Below are positions 48,275 to 56,723 of a stretch of 64,000 nt of DNA, one piece after another. The stretch spans positions 806,001 to 870,000 of the forward strand of contig NZ_CP163435.1 of NCBI RefSeq assembly GCF_041051975.1, given 5' to 3'. The notes below the pieces were generated by a model, which did no database searches, was not told the origin of the DNA, and worked only from the letters and a program-made list of their open reading frames with translations. Made by a program: the position numbers and the translations under genes. Source of the stretch: Streptomyces sp. R21. Its GTDB lineage: Bacteria; Actinomycetota; Actinomycetes; Streptomycetales; Streptomycetaceae. The number at the start of each line of letters is the position of its first letter. The stretch's first letter is position 1.

Positions 48275-50659
48275 ATGACCCCGGTCCACCCCCTCGACGA
48301 GGCCGCCACGGCACGGGCTGTCATCGACGAGAACGGCATCCTGATCCGCTGGAGCGAAGGCGCCCGGCGGCTGCTGGGCTACGCGCCCGCGGAGGTGGAG
48401 GGCCGGCCTGCCGCCGACCTGCTGGCCGACCCGGCCGAGGCCGCGGCGCCCGACCCGGCCGCCCACCGCTGGAGCGGCACCCTCTCCCTGCGCCGCCGCG
48501 ACGGAGGCGTCCTGTCCGTGTGGCTGCTCGCCCACCGCAGGAGACCGGAGCACGGCGGCAACGACGACTGGCTCGTCGTCACCCCGCTGGCGGGTCGCGA
48601 CCGGCGTCCACCGGACGACCCGCTGACCACGGCCGTACTGGCGCAGTCCCCCTGCGCGACGGCCGTCTACGACGAACGGCTGCGGCTGTACGGCCTCAAT
48701 GACGCGATGGCCGCCGTGATAGGCCTCCCGGAATCCCGCATCCGCGGCCTGCGGCTCTCGGAGATCGGTGGCAAACGCGAGAGCGAGGAGCTCGAGCAGC
48801 ACCTGTACGAGGTGCTCGTCGCCGGGCAGGGGCGCGAGGTGGAGACGTACATGCGCACGGGCGGCGAGGACCACGCGCACGCCTGGCTGGCCCGGATCTC
48901 CCCGCTCACCGACGCCGAGGGCCGGGTGCGCGGTGTGTGCCTGGCCGCGCACGACTTCACCGAGCAGTACCTCGCCCGGGAGCGCCTGCAACTCGTCAAC
49001 GAGGCGAGCGTCCGCATCGGCAGCACCCTCGACGTCACCCGGACGGCGCAGGAGCTCGTCGACGTCTGTGTGCCCGCGCTCGCCGACTTCGTCAGCGTCG
49101 ACCTGATCGATCCGCCGGGCCAGAACGGCGAGCCCCGCACGGAGCCGCCCACCGCCCCGGTCACGCTGCGTCGCGCCGCGCACCAGTCGGTGCTCCCCGG
49201 GGCTCCCGAGGCGGTGGTGAAGGCCGGGGAGGTCGACCTCTACCCCGCCGCCTCGCCGCAGGCGGACTCCCTGCTGGCCGGGCGCACGATCGTGGCGCCG
49301 GACTCCGCGAGCACTCTGTCGGAGTGGCTCGCCTGGGACCGGCTGCGCGGCGAGCGCATCACGGAGTTCGGCATCCACGCCACGATGTCGGTACCCATCC
49401 AGGCCCGCGGCACCACCCTCGGCGTGGCCGTCTTCACCCGGCACCGGCGCCCCGACCCCTTCACCCCCGACGACGTCCTGCTGGCCGAGGAAGTGACGGC
49501 CAGGGCGGCCATCTGCATCGACAACGCCCGCCGCTTCTCCCGGGAGCGGCAGACCGCGCTCGCCCTGCAACGCAGTCTGCTCCCCCAGTCGCTGCCCCGG
49601 ACCGCCGCCGTGGAGGCGGCCTCGCGCTACCTCCCGGCCGCACGCGCCGGCGTGGGCGGCGACTGGTTCGACGTGATCCCACTGTCCGGGATGCGGGTCG
49701 CCATGGTCGTCGGCGACGTCGTCGGCCACGGCATCCAGGCGTCGGCGACCATGGGACGACTCCGTACGGCCGTACGGACCCTCGCCGACATCGATCTGGC
49801 CCCCGACGAGCTGCTGACGCACCTGGACGACCTCGTCGTACGGCTGTCCATCGAGGCCGGCTCCGAGGGTGTCACCGGCGAGGTCGGCGCCACCTGCCTG
49901 TACGCGGTCTACGACCCGGTCTCCCGGCGCTGCACGATCGCCCGGGCCGGCCATCCGCCGCCCGTCATGCTGCCGCCGAACGGATCGCCCCGGCAGATCG
50001 ACGTACCGGCCGGTCCGCCGCTGGGCCTGGGCGGCCTGCCCTTCGAGTCCACCGAGATCGACCTCGCCGAGGGCACGGTGCTCGCCCTGTACACCGATGG
50101 CCTGGTCGAGAGCCGGGAGCGGGACCTCGACACCAGTCACCAGCTGCTGCTGCGCGCCCTGGCGCAGTCCCCGGGGGCACTGGAGGAGACCTGTCACACG
50201 ATCCTCCAGTCGCTCCTTCCGGTGGGCGGTGCCTCCGACGACGTGGCGCTGCTGCTCGCCCGCACCCGCGGCCTCGCGGCCTCGCAGGTGGCGACCTGGG
50301 ACATCCCGGCCGACCCCGCACTCGTGGCGCCGATCCGCAAGCAGGTCGTCGACCAGCTGGACTCCTGGGGTCTGAGCGAGGCGACGTTCCCGGCCGAACT
50401 GGTGGTGAGCGAACTGGTCACCAACGCCATCCGGTACGGCGAACAGCCCATCCGGCTGCGCCTCATCCACGACTCCGCCACCCTCATCTGCGAGGTGTCC
50501 GACACCAGTCACACCGCCCCGCATCTGCGCCGCGCCAAGATCTTCGACGAGGGCGGCCGCGGCCTGCTGCTGGTCGCCCAGCTCACCCAGCGCTGGGGCA
50601 GCCGCCACACGGCCGACGGCAAGACGATCTGGGCGGAGCTGACCCTGCTCGGCGAGTGA
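48275..50659 (+). CDS. PAS/GAF/SpoIIE phosphatase with C-terminal HATPase kinase domain
   Basis: 794 residues from ATG 48275 (GGAG 8 bases upstream). GTG 48230 is an alternative. Domains: PAS (about 10-110), PAS (about 115-240), GAF (about 245-420), SpoIIE-type PP2C (about 430-660, with VGGDWFDVIPL) and an RsbW-like HATPase (about 670-794, with ELVVSELVTNAIRYGE as N box and DEGGRGLLLVAQL as G2). One protein thus holds both opposing activities of a partner switch, phosphatase and anti-sigma kinase. Its STAS substrate and sigma target are unknown. Confidence 0.9.
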   Translation: MTPVHPLDEAATARAVIDENGILIRWSEGARRLLGYAPAEVEGRPAADLLADPAEAAAPDPAAHRWSGTLSLRRRDGGVLSVWLLAHRRRPEHGGNDDWLVVTPLAGRDRRPPDDPLTTAVLAQSPCATAVYDERLRLYGLNDAMAAVIGLPESRIRGLRLSEIGGKRESEELEQHLYEVLVAGQGREVETYMRTGGEDHAHAWLARISPLTDAEGRVRGVCLAAHDFTEQYLARERLQLVNEASVRIGSTLDVTRTAQELVDVCVPALADFVSVDLIDPPGQNGEPRTEPPTAPVTLRRAAHQSVLPGAPEAVVKAGEVDLYPAASPQADSLLAGRTIVAPDSASTLSEWLAWDRLRGERITEFGIHATMSVPIQARGTTLGVAVFTRHRRPDPFTPDDVLLAEEVTARAAICIDNARRFSRERQTALALQRSLLPQSLPRTAAVEAASRYLPAARAGVGGDWFDVIPLSGMRVAMVVGDVVGHGIQASATMGRLRTAVRTLADIDLAPDELLTHLDDLVVRLSIEAGSEGVTGEVGATCLYAVYDPVSRRCTIARAGHPPPVMLPPNGSPRQIDVPAGPPLGLGGLPFESTEIDLAEGTVLALYTDGLVESRERDLDTSHQLLLRALAQSPGALEETCHTILQSLLPVGGASDDVALLLARTRGLAASQVATWDIPADPALVAPIRKQVVDQLDSWGLSEATFPAELVVSELVTNAIRYGEQPIRLRLIHDSATLICEVSDTSHTAPHLRRAKIFDEGGRGLLLVAQLTQRWGSRHTADGKTIWAELTLLGE

Positions 50660-50728
50660 CGGGACCGGTCGCCGACTCGGCGGACGCGACCGGGGTGGGG
50701 TGCGATCGATCACGTGGAGCCTGATTTG

Positions 50729-52024
50729 ATGAAGGGGCACCACGACCGTGTCCCGGAGGACCGAACCCTGAACACCCCGCTGGCGGAGTCCCTCTCCGTC
50801 GTCCTGCTCGTCGCCGTGCTCGTCTGCGCGGTGGTCCGCCCCTTCAACTGGCCAGAGGCCGTCGTGGCCGTCCCGGCCGCCGGGCTGGTGATGGCCACCG
50901 GAGCGATCTCCTGGGACCACGCCCGCGCCGAGGCCGCACACCTGGGACCGGTGATCGGGTTCCTCGCGGCGGTCCTGGTGCTGGCCCGGTTCTGCGACGA
51001 CGAAGGGCTCTTCCGGGCCGGCGGCGCGTGGATGGCCCGCTGGGCCGCGGGCAGCCCCGGGCGCCTACTCACCGCGGTCTTCGCGCTCGCCTCGGCGATC
51101 ACGGCGGTGCTCAGCCTGGACGCCACGATCGTGCTGCTCACCCCCGTCGTGTTCGCCACCGCGGCCCGGATGGGCGCCCGCCCGAAACCGCACGTCTACG
51201 CCTGCACCCATCTGTCGAACACGGCCTCGCTGCTCCTGCCGGTCTCCAACCTCACCAACCTGCTCGCGTTCACCGCCAGCGGTCTGAGCTTCACCCGCTT
51301 CGCCGCACTGATGACGCTGCCCTGGCTCGTCGCCATCGCCGCCGAGTACGTCGTCTTCCGGCGCTTCTTCGCCCGCGACCTCGGCGCGGCCGCCCCGGCG
51401 CCGAGCGTGGACGAGCCGCCGGACATGCCGCTGTTCGCCCTGGTCACCGTGGTGTGCACACTGGCCGGGTTCGTCCTCGCCTCCGCGCTCGGCATCGATC
51501 CCGCCTGGTCCGCGGCGGCAGGCGCCCTCGTGCTCGCCGCCCGCGCGCTGCTGCGCCGCCGCGCCACCCCGCTCACCGTGGTGCGTGCCGCCGCCCCCGC
51601 CTTCCTCGCCTTCGTGCTCGCGCTGGGCATCGTCGTACGGGCCGTCGTCGACAACGGTCTCGCCGACGCCCTCGGCCGGCTGCTCCCGGACGGGTCCGGA
51701 CTGCTCGCGCTCCTCGGCATCGCGGCGCTCGCCGCTGTCCTCGCGAACCTGATCAACAACCTGCCCGCGGTCCTCGTACTGCTGCCGCTGGCCGCGGTGT
51801 CGGGTCCCGGCGCGGTGCTGGCCGTGCTCCTGGGCGTCAACATCGGTCCCAACCTCACCTACGCCGGTTCCCTGGCGACGCTGTTGTGGCGGCGTATCGT
51901 GCATCAGCACGACCACGGCGTCGACCTCAAGGAGTTCACCCGCCTCGGGCTGATCGCCGTACCGGCCGCGCTGGTCCCGGCCGTTGTGGCCCTATGGGCC
52001 TCACTCCACGTTCTCGGAGGCTGA
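50729..52024 (+). CDS. ArsB/NhaD (ion transporter superfamily) membrane protein
   Basis: 431 residues from ATG 50729 (GGAG 9 bases upstream). About 11-12 membrane segments. VLSLDATIVLLTPVVFATAARMG, HLSNTASLLLPVSNLTNLLAF and LANLINNLPAVLVLLPL are the paired signature loops of the SLC13/ArsB-type fold. Could export arsenite or exchange Na+/H+. No arsenic genes are nearby, so substrate identity is open. A Usp-type gene follows directly. Confidence 0.85.
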   Translation: MKGHHDRVPEDRTLNTPLAESLSVVLLVAVLVCAVVRPFNWPEAVVAVPAAGLVMATGAISWDHARAEAAHLGPVIGFLAAVLVLARFCDDEGLFRAGGAWMARWAAGSPGRLLTAVFALASAITAVLSLDATIVLLTPVVFATAARMGARPKPHVYACTHLSNTASLLLPVSNLTNLLAFTASGLSFTRFAALMTLPWLVAIAAEYVVFRRFFARDLGAAAPAPSVDEPPDMPLFALVTVVCTLAGFVLASALGIDPAWSAAAGALVLAARALLRRRATPLTVVRAAAPAFLAFVLALGIVVRAVVDNGLADALGRLLPDGSGLLALLGIAALAAVLANLINNLPAVLVLLPLAAVSGPGAVLAVLLGVNIGPNLTYAGSLATLLWRRIVHQHDHGVDLKEFTRLGLIAVPAALVPAVVALWASLHVLGG

Positions 52025-52030
52025 TTGCGC

Positions 52031-52516
52031 ATGCGGGTCGTCGTCTGGCTCGTCGAAGGGACCTGGCCCGCGTGCGTGGACGCGGTGCGCGGCCACGCGC
52101 CGCACGCCACCGATGTCGTACTGCTGCACGTCAGCGAGCCGGACGTACCCGGCCTCGCGCACGGCGCCTTCGCCGGGCTGCTGGGCCGCGGCCGCTCGGA
52201 ACCCGACCCCGGCGACCGCCTGGAGGACCTCGGGACGTCCTCGGCCACCCTCCTGCTCGACGCGGCCGCCGAGCGACTGGACGGCCCCTGCACCCGGTTG
52301 AAGCGAACGGGGCGCGCCGAGCGTGCGGTGGTCGCCGCCGCCGAGGGCGCCGACCTCCTGGTGCTGGCCCGCGACGGCGACCGCGCGCGCCTCGGTCCCC
52401 GCAGCCTGGGCCCGGCCGGGCGCTTCGTGGTCGACCATGCGCCGTGCCCCGTTCTCCTGGTCTGGCCCGAACCGGCCCCGGACGTCACGACACTGCCGCC
52501 TCCGCCGCACGCCTGA
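52031..52516 (+). CDS. Universal stress protein (UspA)-like domain protein
   Basis: 161 residues from ATG 52031. TTG 52025 is also possible, as GGAGG is shared. Alpha/beta fold beginning MRVVVWLVEGTW, with VVAAAEGADLLVLARDG and RFVVDHAPCPVLLVWPE as the usual C-terminal strands. The GxxGx9GS ATP-binding pattern is not clear, so it may not bind nucleotide. It sits 6 bases after the transporter and may regulate it, as Usp domains do for some transporters. Confidence 0.8.
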   Translation: MRVVVWLVEGTWPACVDAVRGHAPHATDVVLLHVSEPDVPGLAHGAFAGLLGRGRSEPDPGDRLEDLGTSSATLLLDAAAERLDGPCTRLKRTGRAERAVVAAAEGADLLVLARDGDRARLGPRSLGPAGRFVVDHAPCPVLLVWPEPAPDVTTLPPPPHA

Positions 52517-52520
52517 TCCC

Positions 52521-52562
52521 TGGCTCCTGGCTCCTGGCTCCTGGCTCCTGGCTCCTGGCTCC
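52521..52562. repeat. Six exact tandem copies of TGGCTCC
   Basis: A 7-base unit repeated six times without change just after the Usp-like gene, in the 164-base gap before the MMPL gene. Probably polymorphic in length. No function is evident. Confidence 0.9.
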
Positions 52563-52613
52563 TAGCCGCGGGTGCTTCCGCGGCTGTGGCACGGGTTCAC
52601 GACGCTCCCAAAA

Positions 52614-52665
52614 ATACCCCCTGGGGTATCTCCTGCTACGCTCTCAAATACCCCCAGGGGTATTT
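52614..52665 (+). promoter_or_regulatory. Two CsoR-type operators upstream of the MMPL gene
   Basis: ATACCCC-CT-GGGGTAT (52614-52629) and AAATACCCC-CA-GGGGTATTT (52646-52665) are perfect-arm palindromes of the TACCCC...GGGGTA type bound by CsoR/CstR-family copper or persulfide sensors. Centres are 34 bp apart. A TACGCT that could be a -10 (52637-52642) lies between them. The second site ends 15 bases before the MMPL start. Confidence 0.7.
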
Positions 52666-52680
52666 CAGCGAGGAGGGCAC

Positions 52681-54846
52681 ATGACCAGCACGGCATTCCC
52701 CGAGGCGGCGGAGCATGAGCCGGAGGTGCAACCACCCGGCCGTTCCGGGCCGCTCGGGCAGCTCGGCGCCTGGACGGCCGGGCACTTCAAGCAGGTGCTC
52801 ATGGGCTGGCTGGTCGTCGTGGCCGTGCTCGGCGCGTTCGCACCGCAGGTCACCTCGGCGCTGTCCGGGGCTGGCTGGCAGAGCAACGGCTCCGAGTCGG
52901 TGCGGGTGCGCGAACTGGCCCAGGAGCACTTCGGCGGAAACGCCTCGTCCGCGATCCAGGTGGTCGTCGGCTCGAAGGACGGGAAGGTCACCGACACCTC
53001 CGCGCGCAAGGTGATCGCCGAGGTCACCCGCGCACTCAAGGCGGACGACCGGATCGGCGAGGTCATCGCTCCTCAGCCGGGCGTCAGCATCAGCAGGGAC
53101 GGACGGACCGCCGTCGTCCTCGGCGGCGCCGACGCCAACACCGACGACATGGTGCGCGCCGCCGACGACCTCAAGGAACCCCTGCGGAAGCTGTCGACCG
53201 GCGACATCACCGTGCGTGCGACCGGCGCCTCGGCCATGTGGAGCGACTTCAACACCGCCAACCTGGAAGCGATGATCCACGCCGAGATACTGTCCTGGCC
53301 GGTCACCCTCGTCGTGCTGGTCATCGCGTTCGGATCACTGGTGGCCGCCGGACTTCCGCTCCTCCTCACGATGGCGGGGCTGGCCGCCTCGGTCGGCTCC
53401 CTGGTCCTGCTCAGCCACGTCATGCCCATCTCGATCTGGGCGATGGACTTCGCCCTGATGTTCGCGCTCGCGCTGGGCATCGACTACGCGCTGTTCCTCG
53501 TCATCCGCTTCCGGGCGGCCCTCGCGGCGAGCGGGGACCGGCGCCGGGCCGTGGTCGAGACGATGGACACGGCCGGGAAGGCCGTCCTGCTGTCCGGGCT
53601 CACGGTCCTGGTCAGCCTGTCCGCGGTGATGCTGGTGCCCGCCCCCGCCGTACGCACCATGGCGGTCGGCATCATGCTCTCGGTCGTCTTCGTGCTGGCC
53701 GCGACGCTCACGCTGCTGCCGGCCGTCCTCGGCAGACTCGGCCCGCGCGTCAACAAGTTCGCGCTGCCCCGGACCCGCGCGGATCGGGCCGCGTCGCCTC
53801 GCTTCCAGGCCTGGGGCGAGCGTCTGTGGCGGCAGCCGCTGCGTTTCGGCGCGCTCGCCCTCGCCGTACTGATCGCCCTGGCCGTCCCCGTCCTCGGGCT
53901 GAAGACCGCGATGCCGTCCATCAAGGTCGTCCCGGAGAACGACAGTTCGCGTCAGGGGTACGAACTCGTCCAGTCGGCTCTCGGCAAGGGCGCCCCCGGC
54001 ATGCTCCAGATCGTCACCCCGTCCGCCGACGCCGACGCCGCGGTCGAGGTGCTCACGACGAACGAGGGCATCGCCGCCGTCACACCCGCCCAACAGGCTG
54101 CCGACGGATCGCACTTGACCATGATCCAGGCCATGCCGTCCGTCGATCCGTCCGACGGTCAACTGGCGCGCACCGTCGCCGGACTGCGTGCCGAGCTGCC
54201 CCCGAACGCCCTGGTCGGCGGCGCGGCCGTGGAGAACCTGGACCTCAAGCAGTCCCTGGACGACAAGGCACCGCTGGTCATCGGAGTCATCCTGGCGCTC
54301 GGCTTCGTCCTGCTGCTGATCGCTCTGCAGGCCCCGCTGATCTCGGCCCTCGCCGTCCTGACGAACCTCCTGGCCACCGGCGCGGCCTTCGGAGTCGCCC
54401 GGCTGATCTTCCAGGACGGGCACCTCTCCGGCCTGCTCGGCTTCGATCCACAGGGCTTCCTCGACGGCTGGGGACCGGTCTTCTTCTTCGCGATGATCTT
54501 CGCCATCGCCATGGACTACACCGTGTTCCTGCTGTCCTCCGCCAAGGAGCACTACGAGCGCACCGGAGAGCCCAGGCAGGCGGTGATCGGCGCGCTCGCC
54601 CACTCCGGTCGCGTCATCTTCGCCGCCGCCGCGGTCATGGTCGCCGTCTTCTTCACGTTCGCGCTCGCCGACCCGCTGCCGCCCAAGGAGATGGGCATCG
54701 TGCTGGGCGTCGCGGTGCTGCTCGACGCGTTCCTCATCCGACTGGTCCTGCTGCCCGTCCTGCTCCGACTGACCGGCCGCGCCGCCTGGTGGTCCCCGGC
54801 ATGGCTGCGCCGCATCCTGCCGGACGTGCGCTTCTCGCACGACTGA
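52681..54846 (+). CDS. MMPL-family (RND superfamily) transporter
   Basis: 721 residues. Two repeats, each with one membrane segment, a large extracytoplasmic domain and about five further segments. The conserved acidic/Tyr motifs are ALGIDYALFLVIRFR and IFAIAMDYTVFLLSSAKEHYE, which belong to the proton relay of MMPL proteins. Substrates of the family are lipids, siderophores or drugs. GAGGAGG lies 5-6 bases before ATG 52681. Control by a CsoR-type sensor is predicted from the operators, which would make this a metal- or sulfur-stress exporter. Confidence 0.9.
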   Translation: MTSTAFPEAAEHEPEVQPPGRSGPLGQLGAWTAGHFKQVLMGWLVVVAVLGAFAPQVTSALSGAGWQSNGSESVRVRELAQEHFGGNASSAIQVVVGSKDGKVTDTSARKVIAEVTRALKADDRIGEVIAPQPGVSISRDGRTAVVLGGADANTDDMVRAADDLKEPLRKLSTGDITVRATGASAMWSDFNTANLEAMIHAEILSWPVTLVVLVIAFGSLVAAGLPLLLTMAGLAASVGSLVLLSHVMPISIWAMDFALMFALALGIDYALFLVIRFRAALAASGDRRRAVVETMDTAGKAVLLSGLTVLVSLSAVMLVPAPAVRTMAVGIMLSVVFVLAATLTLLPAVLGRLGPRVNKFALPRTRADRAASPRFQAWGERLWRQPLRFGALALAVLIALAVPVLGLKTAMPSIKVVPENDSSRQGYELVQSALGKGAPGMLQIVTPSADADAAVEVLTTNEGIAAVTPAQQAADGSHLTMIQAMPSVDPSDGQLARTVAGLRAELPPNALVGGAAVENLDLKQSLDDKAPLVIGVILALGFVLLLIALQAPLISALAVLTNLLATGAAFGVARLIFQDGHLSGLLGFDPQGFLDGWGPVFFFAMIFAIAMDYTVFLLSSAKEHYERTGEPRQAVIGALAHSGRVIFAAAAVMVAVFFTFALADPLPPKEMGIVLGVAVLLDAFLIRLVLLPVLLRLTGRAAWWSPAWLRRILPDVRFSHD

Positions 54847-54856
54847 GCGCTGCTTT

Positions 54857-54888
54857 CCGTGCGGCGGAGGGACACCTTCGCCGCACGG
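54857..54888 (+). terminator. Hairpin after the MMPL gene
   Basis: 10-base arms CCGTGCGGCG (54857-54866) and 54879-54888 pair perfectly, and four further inner pairs (one G-U) leave a 4-base loop. Confidence 0.6.
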
Positions 54889-54892
54889 TCGC

Positions 54893-54958
54893 ATGCGCGG
54901 GACGGTGTACCGCGACCCCGACGGCAACGAGATCGGGTACAGAAGGGGCCACGCCCTA
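54893..54958 (+). pseudogene. Possible remnant of a VOC/glyoxalase-family gene
   Basis: A + strand frame reads VYRDPDGNEIGYRRG just before the convergent AraC gene. RDPDGNEIG is the very common C-terminal motif of VOC-superfamily (glyoxalase/bleomycin-resistance) proteins, but no upstream part of such a protein exists. It may be the tail of a deleted gene, or chance. Confidence 0.35.
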
Positions 54959-55840
54959 GCGCAGGCCCGTCCGGTACGCGCCAGGCGGCGCCCCATACCG
55001 TTCGCGGAAGGCCCGGTTGAAGTGGAACGGGCTGGTGAAGCCGGAGGCCGCGGCCACCCGCTCGACCGGTAGCTCGGTGGCCTCCAGGAGGCGGGCGGCG
55101 TGCAGCAGCCGGGCCTCGCGCAGGGCGCGCATCGGGGAGTGGCCGAGCTGCTCGGTGTAGAGGTGGGCGAAGCGGGACGGGGAGAGGGACACGGCACCGG
55201 CCAGGGAACGCACGGTGTGCGGGGCGCTGGGGTCGGCGCTGATGAGGGCCTCCGCCCGGCGGATGCGCGCGTCGATGTCGGGGCGCGGCCGCTCCGCCTG
55301 GGCGGTGGCCAGCAGGACGATCTCCTCCAGGGAACAGAGCGCCAGTTCGCGGGCGGCGGTGCCGTGCGCGACTGCGATCTCGCCGTCGGAGGGCTCCGCC
55401 GCGGTGGGTGGTGGGCCCTCCCCGGTCCAGCGGGCGTCCGCGAGCATCCGGCGGAACGCCGCCTCGACGCGTCCCGGGCCCGGGACGGGGCCGACGGCGT
55501 AGAGCCGGTCCTCCAGGGCGTACGGCCGCAGCCAGCCGGACCAGGACACCCTGGCCTGGCAGTGCACCCACCAGAACGCCCAGTGCCCGGCGCCCGGTTC
55601 GACGGCGTAGCGATGCGGTGCTCCGGGGCCGAGGACCACCAGGTCGCCGGGTCCGGCCGTGGTCCGGGCCGCGCCCTGTTCGAGCCGGCCGCGTCCGTCG
55701 GTGGTCCAGGTGAACAGCCAACTGTCGGCGCCGGAGGGCCGGTTGATGCTGTAGCCGGGCTCCTGGTCGAAGCGCCCGATCGTCACCAGGCCCGGTGGCG
55801 GGGACGGGTCAGCAGTCTCGGGCAATTCGTCAGCACGCAC
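54956..55840 (-). CDS. AraC-family regulator
   Basis: 294 residues from GTG 55840. This start is preferred because GGGAGG stands 6 bases upstream, directly before an in-frame ATG at 55846. N-terminal cupin-like ligand domain (GPGDLVVLGPGAPHRYAVEPGAGHWAFWW) and C-terminal double helix-turn-helix: VRSLAGAVSLSPSRFAHLYTEQLGHSPMRALREARL and VAAASGFTSPFHFNRAFRERYGAPPGAYR. Divergent from the phytanoyl-CoA dioxygenase-like gene, its likely target. Confidence 0.9.
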   Translation of the reverse strand: MRADELPETADPSPPPGLVTIGRFDQEPGYSINRPSGADSWLFTWTTDGRGRLEQGAARTTAGPGDLVVLGPGAPHRYAVEPGAGHWAFWWVHCQARVSWSGWLRPYALEDRLYAVGPVPGPGRVEAAFRRMLADARWTGEGPPPTAAEPSDGEIAVAHGTAARELALCSLEEIVLLATAQAERPRPDIDARIRRAEALISADPSAPHTVRSLAGAVSLSPSRFAHLYTEQLGHSPMRALREARLLHAARLLEATELPVERVAAASGFTSPFHFNRAFRERYGAPPGAYRTGLR

Positions 55841-55910
55841 AGGCATCCTCCCGATCAGCGGATCGGCCTAGCGTGAGGCACCTGAGCCACTGATGGGAAG
55901 GGTCGGTCGT

Positions 55911-56720
55911 ATGACAGGCACGGACAGGAACACGGACGGGCTGCGGGAGTTCGAGGAGAAGGGCTTCGCCGTGGTGCGGGGGCTGTTCACTCCCGCCGAA
56001 ATCGACGAGCTGTGCACGGAGTTCACCGCGCTGCGCGCCGCCGGGCCGGTACCGGGGCACTTCGAACCCCGTACGCCGCGGGACGGCGCTCCCGTCGATC
56101 CGCTGCACGCCTACCCCCGGGTCATGCACCCGCACCGCATCAGCGCGCGCTCCCGACACCTCCTTCTCGAACCCCGGCTGCGGGACGTCCTGGAGGTCCT
56201 GCTGGGCGAGGAAGTGCTGGCCGCGCAGAGCATGTTCTACTTCAAGCCGCCGGGCGCCCGCGGGCAGGCGCTGCACCAGGACAACTTCTATCTGCGGGTC
56301 GAGCCGGGCACGTGCGTGGCCGCCTGGATCGCCTGCGATGTGATCGACCGGGACAACGGCGGGCTGGAGGTCGTGCCGGGCACCCACCGCATGGACCTGT
56401 TCTGCCCGGAGGAGGCGGACGCGGACGTGTCGTTCGCGCGGGAGTACGTTCCGCCGCCGCCCGGCCTGGCGACGGTGCCCGTCGACATGGCGCCGGGCGA
56501 CGTGCTGTTCTTCAACGGCAGCCTGGTGCACGGCTCCGGCCCCAACCGCACCGCCGACCGCTTCCGTCGCTCCTTCATCGGCCACTACGTCGGCCGCTCC
56601 ACACAGCGCATCGGCGGCTACTACCGCACGCTGACCATGACGGGCGCCCCCGTCTCCCTGGCCGAGAGCGAGGGCGCGGGCCCGTGCGGCACGGAGTTCG
56701 AGCCCGCCGCCCCGCACTAG
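55911..56720 (+). CDS. Phytanoyl-CoA dioxygenase (PhyH)-family Fe(II)/2-oxoglutarate oxygenase
   Basis: 269 residues from ATG 55911 (GGAAGGG 8 bases upstream). Iron ligands His and Asp in ALHQDNFYLRV and distal His in NGSLVHGSGPNRT. The following RFRRSFIGHY carries the 2-oxoglutarate-binding Arg. Hydroxylates an unactivated carbon of a small molecule or acyl-CoA. Divergent AraC regulator suggests induction by its substrate, perhaps a sugar-linked or quaternary-amine compound. Confidence 0.9.
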   Translation: MTGTDRNTDGLREFEEKGFAVVRGLFTPAEIDELCTEFTALRAAGPVPGHFEPRTPRDGAPVDPLHAYPRVMHPHRISARSRHLLLEPRLRDVLEVLLGEEVLAAQSMFYFKPPGARGQALHQDNFYLRVEPGTCVAAWIACDVIDRDNGGLEVVPGTHRMDLFCPEEADADVSFAREYVPPPPGLATVPVDMAPGDVLFFNGSLVHGSGPNRTADRFRRSFIGHYVGRSTQRIGGYYRTLTMTGAPVSLAESEGAGPCGTEFEPAAPH

Positions 56721-56723
56721 GTC

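Noticed and set aside
51028-52680. Long N-terminal extension of the MMPL gene frame
   Set aside because: It runs antisense in character through the transporter and Usp genes in a different phase; the ribosome site and operators place the start at 52681.
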